From the NCBI RefSeq assembly GCF_046773475.1, contig NZ_CP177239.1, positions 3,782,001 through 3,846,000 of the forward strand: DNA of 64,000 nt. The letters are read 5' to 3'. Origin of the DNA: Nitratireductor aquimarinus. Its GTDB lineage: Bacteria; Pseudomonadota; Alphaproteobacteria; Rhizobiales; Rhizobiaceae. Under the pieces are notes generated by a model. The model worked only from the letters and a program-made list of their open reading frames with translations. It was not told where the DNA came from and did not search any database. The translations under genes were made by a program, and so were the position numbers. This document shows positions 23,753 to 30,827 of this stretch, piece by piece. How positions within the stretch are numbered: the first letter of the stretch is position 1; every line of letters begins with the position of its first letter.

Positions 23753-25267
23753 TCAGGCTTCATCGGACGTCCGCTGTTCCGCTCCCCTCATCAGATCGCT
23801 GTTGCGGGCGTACAATTCCTTGAATGTGCGATAGCGCGCGTCATAGACGGCGCGGTTCTCCTCCTGCGGCGCGATGCGCCGCTCCATCGGGTTCCAGCGC
23901 CGGATATCGTCGCGCCCGGCCGCTCCCACGGCGACGGCTGCGAGAAATGCGTTGCCGAAGGCTGCGCCGACCGTGTTGGCGGCGACGTCCTGTGTCTTGC
24001 CGCTCGCATCCGAGATGGCCTGCGACCAGACGGCGTTCTTGGTGCCGCCGCCGACGGCGGCGATGCGCTCGATCGCTGCGCCGGCGCTCTCATAGGTCTC
24101 GATCACCGACGTCACGCCATAGGCGATGCCCTCAAGGAAACCGCGATAGATGTCTGCCCGTGTGTGGGTGAGGTCGAGGCCGAAAATGACGCCGCGCGCA
24201 TGCGGATCGTGGATCGGCGTGCGTTCGCCGGAGAAATAGGGCAGGACCACGATGCCATTTGCGCCGACCGGCGCGCCCTGCGCCTCTTCGGCGAGCAGCC
24301 GCAGCGCCTCCTCGGCATCCAGCTCGCGGGCGAACTGCTCCTGAAACCAGCGGGTGAGCGTGCCGCTGGTGGAGGTGCCGGACATGCAGGCGTGCTGTCC
24401 CTTGAAAAGCCATGGCGCATACCACAGCCGCCCATCCTCCACGCGGTGATCCGTGACGAGGATGATGAACATGGTCGAGCCATACATCATCATCATTTCG
24501 CCGGTTCCCAGAACACCGACGCTGACGGCCTCCGCCGCCGCATCGATGGTGCCCGCCGTAACCGGCGTGCCGGGTGCAAGTCCGGTTTCCTTCGCCGCCT
24601 GTTCCGTGACATGGCCCGCAATCTCGGTGCTCCAGAGAAGCTCCGGGAGACGCTCGGGCGCGATGATGCGGTCGGCGTAACGGTCGCTCCACCGGTTGGT
24701 GTGGATGTCGTAGAGCGGGCTTGAGGAAGACGCGGAATAATGATCGATGACGAAGCGTCCCGTCAGCCGGTGCACCAGGAAGGATGAGGAGTTCATCACC
24801 TTGTGGGTGCGGGCATAAAGCTCGGGCCGGTTGTTCTTCAGCCACAGGATCTTGGGGCCGACCGACTGGGAGGTGAGGGTGTTGCCGCATTCGGCAAGCA
24901 GCGTCTCCTCGCCGATCTCGGCGGTCAGTTCCTCGATCTCCTCGGAAGCGCGGGTGTCGACGCCATAGAGCACGGCGTTCATCAGCGGCTTGCCGTCTTC
25001 ATCGACCGGCAGCATGCAGGGGCCGATGCCGCTTGCCGCCACGGCCTTGATGTCGCCGGGGGCGATGCCGGTGGTGGCGATCAGTTCTTTGCTTATGGCG
25101 CAGAACTCCCCCCACCAGTCTTTCTCGGCGTCATGTTCGGCCCAGCCGGGCTGCGGCACGATCATGTCGTGCCGTCGCTTTGCCGTGGCCAGAATGCGTC
25201 CCTGACCGTCGGCCAGAACGCCCTTTGTTTCGAAGGTTCCGATGTCGATGCCGAGGTAGCAATCCAT
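23753..25267 (-). CDS. FGGY-family carbohydrate kinase (xylulokinase-like)
   Basis: This is a 504-residue cytoplasmic sugar kinase of the FGGY family. The N-terminal phosphate-binding motif GIDIGTFETKG is intact, as are the substrate loop region (PGWAEHDAEKDWW) and the C-terminal ATP motif (IAAVGGGTKNAVWSQ). It resembles xylulokinase and related pentulose/hexulose kinases, but the family cannot be assigned a substrate from sequence. The start codon overlaps the M42 peptidase stop (TGATG, one base shared), so it is translationally coupled to it. It is the second kinase in the operon beside DhaKL. Confidence 0.88.
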   Translation of the reverse strand: MDCYLGIDIGTFETKGVLADGQGRILATAKRRHDMIVPQPGWAEHDAEKDWWGEFCAISKELIATTGIAPGDIKAVAASGIGPCMLPVDEDGKPLMNAVLYGVDTRASEEIEELTAEIGEETLLAECGNTLTSQSVGPKILWLKNNRPELYARTHKVMNSSSFLVHRLTGRFVIDHYSASSSSPLYDIHTNRWSDRYADRIIAPERLPELLWSTEIAGHVTEQAAKETGLAPGTPVTAGTIDAAAEAVSVGVLGTGEMMMMYGSTMFIILVTDHRVEDGRLWYAPWLFKGQHACMSGTSTSGTLTRWFQEQFARELDAEEALRLLAEEAQGAPVGANGIVVLPYFSGERTPIHDPHARGVIFGLDLTHTRADIYRGFLEGIAYGVTSVIETYESAGAAIERIAAVGGGTKNAVWSQAISDASGKTQDVAANTVGAAFGNAFLAAVAVGAAGRDDIRRWNPMERRIAPQEENRAVYDARYRTFKELYARNSDLMRGAEQRTSDEA

Positions 25268-26367
25268 CAGGTGTAGTCATCCCGGTTGAGGCTGAAACCG
25301 GCGTCGACCCGGCGGATCGCGGCGATCAGCAGTTTCGTGAGGGCTTCCAGATCGCGCAGGTCGCACATTTCGAGCGAGGTGTGCGTGTAGCGGCAGGGGA
25401 AGCACATATCGATACAGGCCACGCCCTCATTGACGAGCTGCACATAGGAGGAATCGGTCAGTGCACCCGTGTGGGCCGTGCGCTGGAGATTGATCCCCTC
25501 GGATGAAGCCGTGTCGGAGAAGAGCTTTGGCAGGGCAGGGTGCGGGATCGTGCCGTTCAGCGTGCCGCGTCCGTGGAACGAGTAGAGGCTCATCGCCGGG
25601 CCGTTGCCGAGCGCGACTTCACCGCGCTGGGTCATGTCGGGCGTGTCGGCGTTGAGCGCCAGATCGAGCTGGATGGCAATGTCGGGGTTGATCGCGCGGG
25701 CCGCGACCATTGCGCCCTGAAGATTGAACTCCTCCAGCACGGCGAAGACGAAATGCACCGTGGGGCGCGGGCCTTCCGCGGCGAGTGCGCGGGCGACCTC
25801 GACGATGACGGCACAGCCGGCCCGGTCATCGACCGAAGTGCCGATCAGGCGGTTTTCATTGAGTTCAATGACGCGCGGATCATAGACCACCGGCGTGCCG
25901 ATCTCGATGCCCAGCGCCTTGACGCCCCCGGCGTCTTCCGCGCCCACATCGATGAACACTTCCTGATAGGGCGTGACCTTGTATTTCTCTTCCGGCGGCG
26001 TGGCGTGATGGCTCTTGTTGGCAATGACGCCCTGCACATCGCGGCCCTCGCCGACGCAGAACAGAACGGCCTGCGCGGGCAGGGCCTTTTCCGGGATGCC
26101 GCCCAGCCGCTCGATGCGCACCAGACCGTTATCCTCGATCTTGCGCACCATGAAGCCGAGCTGGTCGGTGTGGGCGAACAGCATGACGGAGGGCGCACCT
26201 TCGTCACCTTCCAGTGTGGCGATCAGATTGCCGAGGCGATCCGTGCGCATGGAAAGCGGCAGATCGGCGAGCTCTTTCTCGATGCGGCGGCGCACGCGGT
26301 CTTCATGCCCGGACAGGCCCGGTGTCAGCATCAGGGTTTTGAGCAGGGAGCGGAGACGCTCTTTCAT
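25267..26367 (-). CDS. M42-family metallopeptidase-like protein (FrvX/SgcX type)
   Basis: This is a cytoplasmic co-catalytic zinc aminopeptidase-fold protein, 366 residues. All expected metal and catalytic residues can be matched: His66 (AHTDQLG), Asp180 (SVDDRAG), Glu212-Glu213 (VLEEFN), Asp235 (IQLDLAL) and His329 (RYTHTS). M42 proteins are peptidases in archaea and Gram-positives, but homologues sit in sugar operons (frvX, sgcX) where their substrate is unknown. The start at 26367 overlaps the permease stop (ATGA). A long in-frame reading upstream falls inside the permease gene and is rejected. The location between transporter and kinase genes suggests a role in processing an imported conjugate. 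Confidence 0.88.
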   Translation of the reverse strand: MKERLRSLLKTLMLTPGLSGHEDRVRRRIEKELADLPLSMRTDRLGNLIATLEGDEGAPSVMLFAHTDQLGFMVRKIEDNGLVRIERLGGIPEKALPAQAVLFCVGEGRDVQGVIANKSHHATPPEEKYKVTPYQEVFIDVGAEDAGGVKALGIEIGTPVVYDPRVIELNENRLIGTSVDDRAGCAVIVEVARALAAEGPRPTVHFVFAVLEEFNLQGAMVAARAINPDIAIQLDLALNADTPDMTQRGEVALGNGPAMSLYSFHGRGTLNGTIPHPALPKLFSDTASSEGINLQRTAHTGALTDSSYVQLVNEGVACIDMCFPCRYTHTSLEMCDLRDLEALTKLLIAAIRRVDAGFSLNRDDYT

Positions 26368-27347
26368 GATTGGTGAGCCTTTCGTTTGAAGAACGCCTTC
26401 ACATCGAAGGAACCGAAAGCCGCGCGATAGGACATGACCGCAATGAGCAGGCCGCCGAAGAAGAGGTCGCGGGAGAAGGCGCTGAAGGAGAGAATGTTGA
26501 GCCCGCTGGAGATGAACTGCAGGCAGATCACGGCCAGAGCCACGCCGGTGACGGTGCCGAAGCCGCCGGCCGGGCTGACGCCGGCAAGGATGTTGATGAG
26601 GATGACGAGCAGCAGATAGGAGCTGCCATAGTCGGCATTGGCCGAGTTGACGCGCGCCAGAACCACCAGACCGGCAAGTGCGGCGATAAAGCCGGCGATT
26701 GCGTAGATCTGGATGATCAGCTTCTTGCCGGGCACACCGGCGAAATCGGCGGCGACCGGGTTTGCGCCAAACAGGCGCAGACGCATGCCCACCGGCGTGC
26801 GGCGCAGAAGGAAGGCAAGGCCCGAGGCGACCAGTGCAAACAGCACAAGCGGAAGCGGGAGCACGCCGCCGATCGTCCAGTTGCCGAACGCCGTGTACCA
26901 GTCGGGAAGACCGGTGATGGCCGGGCCGCGCGTGATGATGATGCCGATGCCGGCGAAGAGCTGCATGCTGCCGAGCGTCGCGAGGATGGGCGGCAGCCGC
27001 AGATAGGCGATGAGAAAGCCGTTGAACGCGCCGCAGACGAGCCCCACGGCAAGCCCGGCGGGAATGGCGAGCCATGCCACTTCCGGTCCGGCTTTCATGG
27101 TCACCGCGGCCACGATGGAGGCCAGATTGGCGATGGCGACGACCGAAAGGTCGATGCCACCGGAAATCATCGTCGGCAGGACGGCAAGGGACAGAAGCCC
27201 GAATTCGGGGAACTGGAAGCCCATGGATTTGAGGTTTGACGATGACAGGAATGTCGGACTGGCGATTGCAAGCGCAACGAATATCAGCGCCGTCAATATT
27301 CCCAGGCTCTTTAAGTGTGAGCCTGTGGTGTCCTGTCTTGCGTCCAT
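26364..27347 (-). CDS. Sugar ABC transporter permease, second subunit
   Basis: This is a BPD_transp_2 permease of 327 residues with about ten membrane helices; MISGGIDLSVVAIANLAS and GVPGKKLIIQIYAIAG match the RbsC/LsrD type. It differs clearly from the permease at 20018-21034, so the two probably form a heterodimeric channel with the single ATPase. It ends in an ATGA overlap with the M42 gene. It is unusual that the two permease genes of one importer are separated by the peptidase, kinase, binding-protein and ATPase genes. Confidence 0.87.
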   Translation of the reverse strand: MDARQDTTGSHLKSLGILTALIFVALAIASPTFLSSSNLKSMGFQFPEFGLLSLAVLPTMISGGIDLSVVAIANLASIVAAVTMKAGPEVAWLAIPAGLAVGLVCGAFNGFLIAYLRLPPILATLGSMQLFAGIGIIITRGPAITGLPDWYTAFGNWTIGGVLPLPLVLFALVASGLAFLLRRTPVGMRLRLFGANPVAADFAGVPGKKLIIQIYAIAGFIAALAGLVVLARVNSANADYGSSYLLLVILINILAGVSPAGGFGTVTGVALAVICLQFISSGLNILSFSAFSRDLFFGGLLIAVMSYRAAFGSFDVKAFFKRKAHQS

Positions 27348-27372
27348 GGTCTTCCTCCCCAGGTCCCGATGG

Positions 27373-28182
27373 TTAGCCGCCGCGGGCGGCTTTTACGATC
27401 TGCATGAACTCCCTGGCCCGCTCCGGATCGACCGGGTTCCAGGTGTTGCCGTCGACCTTGAGCGACGAGCCCACGATGCAGCCATCGGCGATTTTGAGAA
27501 TGTCGGCCACGGTGTTGTGGCGAACGCCCGTATTGGCCAAAACCGGTGTGTCGGTGACCTTTTCCTTGACCGATTTGAGATCGGTCATCTCGGCGGCCTC
27601 GCCGGTGATGGCGCCCGAAACGAGGACGGCGTCGGGAATGGAGGAGAAGACGGCAGAGCGGGCGCGGTCGGCCAGCGGGCGCTTGTCCATGGAATCGGCG
27701 AATTCGGCCGACACGTTGTAGAGCATCACCAGATCGTCACGGCCAAGGCGGTTGCGGTAGCGCAGCGCCTCGCCGGCATTCGGCGTCCACGGGCCCATGT
27801 CGGAGGCATAGGTGCCGGTGAAGATTTCGCGGACGAAGGAAGCGCCGGTTGCCGTTGCGAGCGCCACGGTGCTCATCGGATCCCACAGAACGTTGACGCC
27901 GAAAGGCTTCTTGATCTCGCTGCGCAGCTGGCCGATCACATAGGCCATGGCGGCGGTGGAGGCGATGTCGACCTTGAGCTCATAGGGGCGGTCGTTCTCA
28001 TTGCCGAACATCACCGCATCGACATCGGCTTCCTGCAGGGCGGTGAGATCCTTGCGCGCTGCGGCGACAATGCCGTCAATGCCGGCATCCGCATCATAGA
28101 GCGGTGAGCCGGGCATCGGCAGAAGATGCACCATCGAGATGATGGGTTTCCTGTCGCCGAAGAGCTGCTTGAACTTTGACAT
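27373..28182 (-). CDS. BtpA/SgcQ-family TIM-barrel protein
   Basis: This is a 269-residue member of the BtpA family. The typical N-terminus PIISMVHLLPMPGSPLY and the later conserved blocks FGNENDRPY, GVNVLWDP, LYNVSAEF, DAVLVSGAITGE and PVLANTGVRHNTV are all present. BtpA was first linked to photosystem I stability in cyanobacteria. In other bacteria family members (SgcQ in E. coli) lie in carbohydrate operons, and the fold looks like a phosphate-binding TIM barrel, so an aldolase- or epimerase-like enzyme is plausible but unproven. It is the first structural gene after the regulator, starting 36 bases beyond it. Confidence 0.88.
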   Translation of the reverse strand: MSKFKQLFGDRKPIISMVHLLPMPGSPLYDADAGIDGIVAAARKDLTALQEADVDAVMFGNENDRPYELKVDIASTAAMAYVIGQLRSEIKKPFGVNVLWDPMSTVALATATGASFVREIFTGTYASDMGPWTPNAGEALRYRNRLGRDDLVMLYNVSAEFADSMDKRPLADRARSAVFSSIPDAVLVSGAITGEAAEMTDLKSVKEKVTDTPVLANTGVRHNTVADILKIADGCIVGSSLKVDGNTWNPVDPERAREFMQIVKAARGG

Positions 28183-28218
28183 TCCGTGCCTTTCTTTCTT
28201 GTTGTCGGCCGCCCCCCC

Positions 28219-28992
28219 TCAGGCGAGCGTTATGGCCGGTATCAGCTTCCGATAGGGCGCAATCAGATCCTCCGCGTCCCTGTCGGTGATGAGTTCGTCG
28301 ATGGCGTCGAGCCCGCAGACTTCTGCGAACACGCGTTTGCCGAATTTGCTGTGATCGGTGATGACCACGGTGCGCTTGGCGCGTGACATGGCGAGCCGCT
28401 TGGTCTCGGCCTCGTCGAAGGTTGCCGTCGTCACGCCGCCTTCATCGATGGCGTCGGCGGCGATGAAGCAGATGTCGGCCTGAATGGTGGCGAGCGCGGT
28501 CTTCGCCCAGTTGCCGACCAGGCTGAAATAGCCATTTCTCACACGGCCACCGACGATGTGGACCTCGGTTGGCCCGACGGCGGCTGCCTCGGCGACTTTT
28601 ATGTCCATCGTCACCACGGTGATGCGCCTTCCCGCCAATGCGTGAGCGGTGGCCAGCGCCGTGGTGCCGGAATCGAGCAGCGCCACCTGACCGTCTTCAA
28701 TGCTGGCGGCGGCCTTCTGGCCGATACGCTGCTTGAGTGTCTGATGGTGGCGCACCTTCTCCAGGAAGAGCGGTTCGGTGTCGCCCTCGCCAATGCCGCG
28801 CGCGACCACGCCGCCATGGGTTCTGGCAACGATGCCGGCCTGCTCCAGGACCGTCAGGTCACGGCGAACCGTCGGCAGTGAAATCTTGAGGAGTTTGGCA
28901 AGCTCGGCCGTGCCCACGCGCTTACGCTCGACGATCACGTCGATCATCTGCTGCTGGCGTTCCTGCGGAAAACGGTGGCGCGTACTTGTCAA
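28219..28992 (-). CDS. DeoR-family transcriptional regulator
   Basis: This is a repressor-type regulator of 257 residues. The N-terminal helix-turn-helix (VGTAELAKLLKISLPTVRRDL) and the DeoRC sensor domain (LLDSGTTALATAHAL, a phosphosugar-binding pattern, and ITDHSKFGKRVF) are clear. I place the start at a TTG (28992) because GGGAGG lies five bases before it. An alternative TTG at 29040 would add 16 residues encoded by the operator-like inverted repeat and is less likely. It heads the operon that runs down to dhaL and should respond to a phosphorylated sugar made by one of the two kinases. Confidence 0.87.
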   Translation of the reverse strand: MTSTRHRFPQERQQQMIDVIVERKRVGTAELAKLLKISLPTVRRDLTVLEQAGIVARTHGGVVARGIGEGDTEPLFLEKVRHHQTLKQRIGQKAAASIEDGQVALLDSGTTALATAHALAGRRITVVTMDIKVAEAAAVGPTEVHIVGGRVRNGYFSLVGNWAKTALATIQADICFIAADAIDEGGVTTATFDEAETKRLAMSRAKRTVVITDHSKFGKRVFAEVCGLDAIDELITDRDAEDLIAPYRKLIPAITLA

Positions 28993-29007
28993 TTTATCCT
29001 CCCTGAC

Positions 29008-29054
29008 ATGATCGATAATGATCGTTTGGGTATGAGTCAATAATTATCGATCAT
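29008..29054. promoter_or_regulatory. Inverted repeat, likely DeoR-regulator operator
   Basis: ATGATCGATAAT (29008-29019) and its exact reverse complement ATTATCGATCAT (29043-29054) are spaced 35 bases centre to centre. They lie just upstream of the regulator start, in an otherwise gene-free AT-rich stretch. The long symmetrical arms suit a DeoR-type repressor controlling its own operon. Binding is inferred. Confidence 0.7.
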
Positions 29055-29247
29055 ATCCACAGGCGCGAAGCCTGACGAGCGGTTCCTGCGCAGCGCTCCC
29101 TTTTGCCGCACCGCGTGGGTGTGAAATCGCGCACCGGGCCGGAGCAGAGAGGGAGAGGCGAGGCTATTTAATTTGCCGTGCAACTAAATTTTCATTTTTT
29201 GAGCATGCACTTGCCTGTCTTGAATGCACGCGCAGAGAGGCATGACA

Positions 29248-29928
29248 ATGCGCACGGTATGTCTCGTTTCGGCGGTTCTTTTTCTGTCGCTTTCAAGGGC
29301 GCTGTCCGCCGAACCCGACGCGGCGTTTTTTTCAACGGCGTCTGACTGGAATGGCTTTTATGCCGGGGTGCAGGTGGGAAATTTGCGCGGCGCTCTGCAT
29401 CAGGCCTACGCGGTCGGTGACCATTCCCGGGCGGATGTCAGCGCATTCTTTGCGGGTCTCCATGCGGGTTATCAGCGACAGGTCACCCGCAATGTCGTTG
29501 CCGGCGTTGAGCTGGATGGGGCATGGCTGCGCGCCGAAGGCAGGAGCCATTTCTACACGCGGGGCGGATTTCAGATTTCGCCGGGTTACGTCGCGCGTTC
29601 CCGGCTCGACTGGACAGCGGCGCTGCGCGGACGGCTCGGTTATGTGGTGGATCGGCGCATGCCCTATCTTGCGGCTGGTCCGGCAATCGCTGACGTGCGC
29701 TTTGTGGGAATGCATGGCAACGGTGTGTTCGATCCGGGTGGACGGAAAATCCAATTCGGCTGGACGCTGGGTGGCGGCGTCGACTTTGCCGTGGGAAACA
29801 GGCTCATTCTGAAAAGTGAGTATCGCTACAGCGACTTTGGTCGCCGTGTTTTCAACGATGGCGCAAACCCCTCGCGCATCGGGCTGAAAACGCACGGTCT
29901 GCGTCTGGGCGCGTCCTACAGGTTCTGA
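29248..29928 (+). CDS. Outer-membrane beta-barrel protein (Omp25/Omp31-like)
   Basis: This is a small porin-like barrel protein of 226 residues. A signal peptide ends near ALSAEP. The mature N-terminus DWNGFYAGVQVG is the hallmark of the rhizobial/Brucella Omp25-Omp31 family. Alternating beta strands run to a terminal aromatic residue (GASYRF), which is the outer-membrane insertion signal. The ATG at 29248 is chosen because GAGAGG lies seven bases upstream; two earlier ATGs have poor spacing. It is monocistronic. The DeoR operon is divergent across about 250 bases, but there is no functional link visible. Confidence 0.85.
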   Translation: MRTVCLVSAVLFLSLSRALSAEPDAAFFSTASDWNGFYAGVQVGNLRGALHQAYAVGDHSRADVSAFFAGLHAGYQRQVTRNVVAGVELDGAWLRAEGRSHFYTRGGFQISPGYVARSRLDWTAALRGRLGYVVDRRMPYLAAGPAIADVRFVGMHGNGVFDPGGRKIQFGWTLGGGVDFAVGNRLILKSEYRYSDFGRRVFNDGANPSRIGLKTHGLRLGASYRF

Positions 29929-30027
29929 TGCAGGGAAGCGTGCTGGAAGCATGGCCCATCGCTTGTCCTGTGGGCAGTTTGCGTTCTTAACCGGCTCGCA
30001 ACACATGCGCTGATAATCGCCGCGGGC

Positions 30028-30810
30028 ATGAAGCTCGTATTGTTCAAAGCGGCAGTCGCCACCTTTATGTCCATCATCGCCTCGCTGGTGATCTGCTGGG
30101 CTGTGCTCAGCCTGGCTGGCGGCGGGATCAACTGGTTTCCGGTGATCATGAGCATTCTGTGTCCGCTTTTGATCGCATTTCCCACGTGCACCTACACATT
30201 CTACCAGAACCACCGGATCGCGCTTGCGCATGCGCAGCTGGAAGCAGCGCACACAGAGCTTGCCGATGTATATGACGAACTGGCCATTGCCGCGCGCACG
30301 GACGGGATGACGAGATTGCTGAACCGCAGCTCGTTTGTCACCGATCTGGATGAGATCGGTCAGCGCGGGGCAGGCGGGGTTCTGCTGGTCATTGATGCGG
30401 ATGACTTCAAGAACATCAATGACACGCACGGTCATCTGGTCGGCGATCAGGCGCTTTGCGCCATTGCCAGCGTTATCCGAAACGTGGTTGGCGAGACCGG
30501 GCTTGCGGCGCGCATCGGTGGTGAGGAATTCGGTGTGTTTGTTGAAGCCGCTTCGTTTGATGACGGGGTGCAGCTTGCTGAGAAGGTGCGCGCCGATGTC
30601 GAGCGGCTGGGGCTGCGCACGCCGTCTGACATGGTCGTGCCGCTAAGCGTGAGCATCGGTGTGGCCTTTGCGGAAAGCAGGGCTGACTTCTCGGTGCTCA
30701 TGACGATTGCGGACAGCCAGCTCTACCGGGCAAAGCGCAACGGGCGCAATCGGATCTGCGTGCCCGATTTTGTTGGTCCGGGCGACGGTCTGCGCGCTGC
30801 CTGCGCGTAA
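30028..30810 (+). CDS. Membrane-anchored diguanylate cyclase (GGDEF)
   Basis: This is a 260-residue protein expected to make cyclic di-GMP. Two N-terminal membrane helices (about 5-30 and 37-55) are followed by a short coiled-coil (HAQLEAAHTELADVYDEL) and a GGDEF domain with the active GGEEF variant at 164-168, plus LLNRSSF and DADDFKNINDTHGH. The usual RxxD inhibitory site before GGEEF is missing (the segment reads VVGETGLAARI), so product inhibition may be weak. No sensor domain other than the membrane part is seen. It is not clearly in an operon. Confidence 0.9.
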   Translation: MKLVLFKAAVATFMSIIASLVICWAVLSLAGGGINWFPVIMSILCPLLIAFPTCTYTFYQNHRIALAHAQLEAAHTELADVYDELAIAARTDGMTRLLNRSSFVTDLDEIGQRGAGGVLLVIDADDFKNINDTHGHLVGDQALCAIASVIRNVVGETGLAARIGGEEFGVFVEAASFDDGVQLAEKVRADVERLGLRTPSDMVVPLSVSIGVAFAESRADFSVLMTIADSQLYRAKRNGRNRICVPDFVGPGDGLRAACA

Positions 30811-30827
30811 TCCCGCATCAACGCTGG

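Noticed and set aside
22698..25267. AI-2 (Lsr) quorum-signal uptake and phosphorylation
   Set aside because: The receptor and kinase are in the same broad families as LsrB and LsrK, but the receptor's equivalent of a ligand Asp is changed, and LsrF, LsrG and an LsrR-type regulator are absent; a DeoR regulator and DhaKL are present instead.
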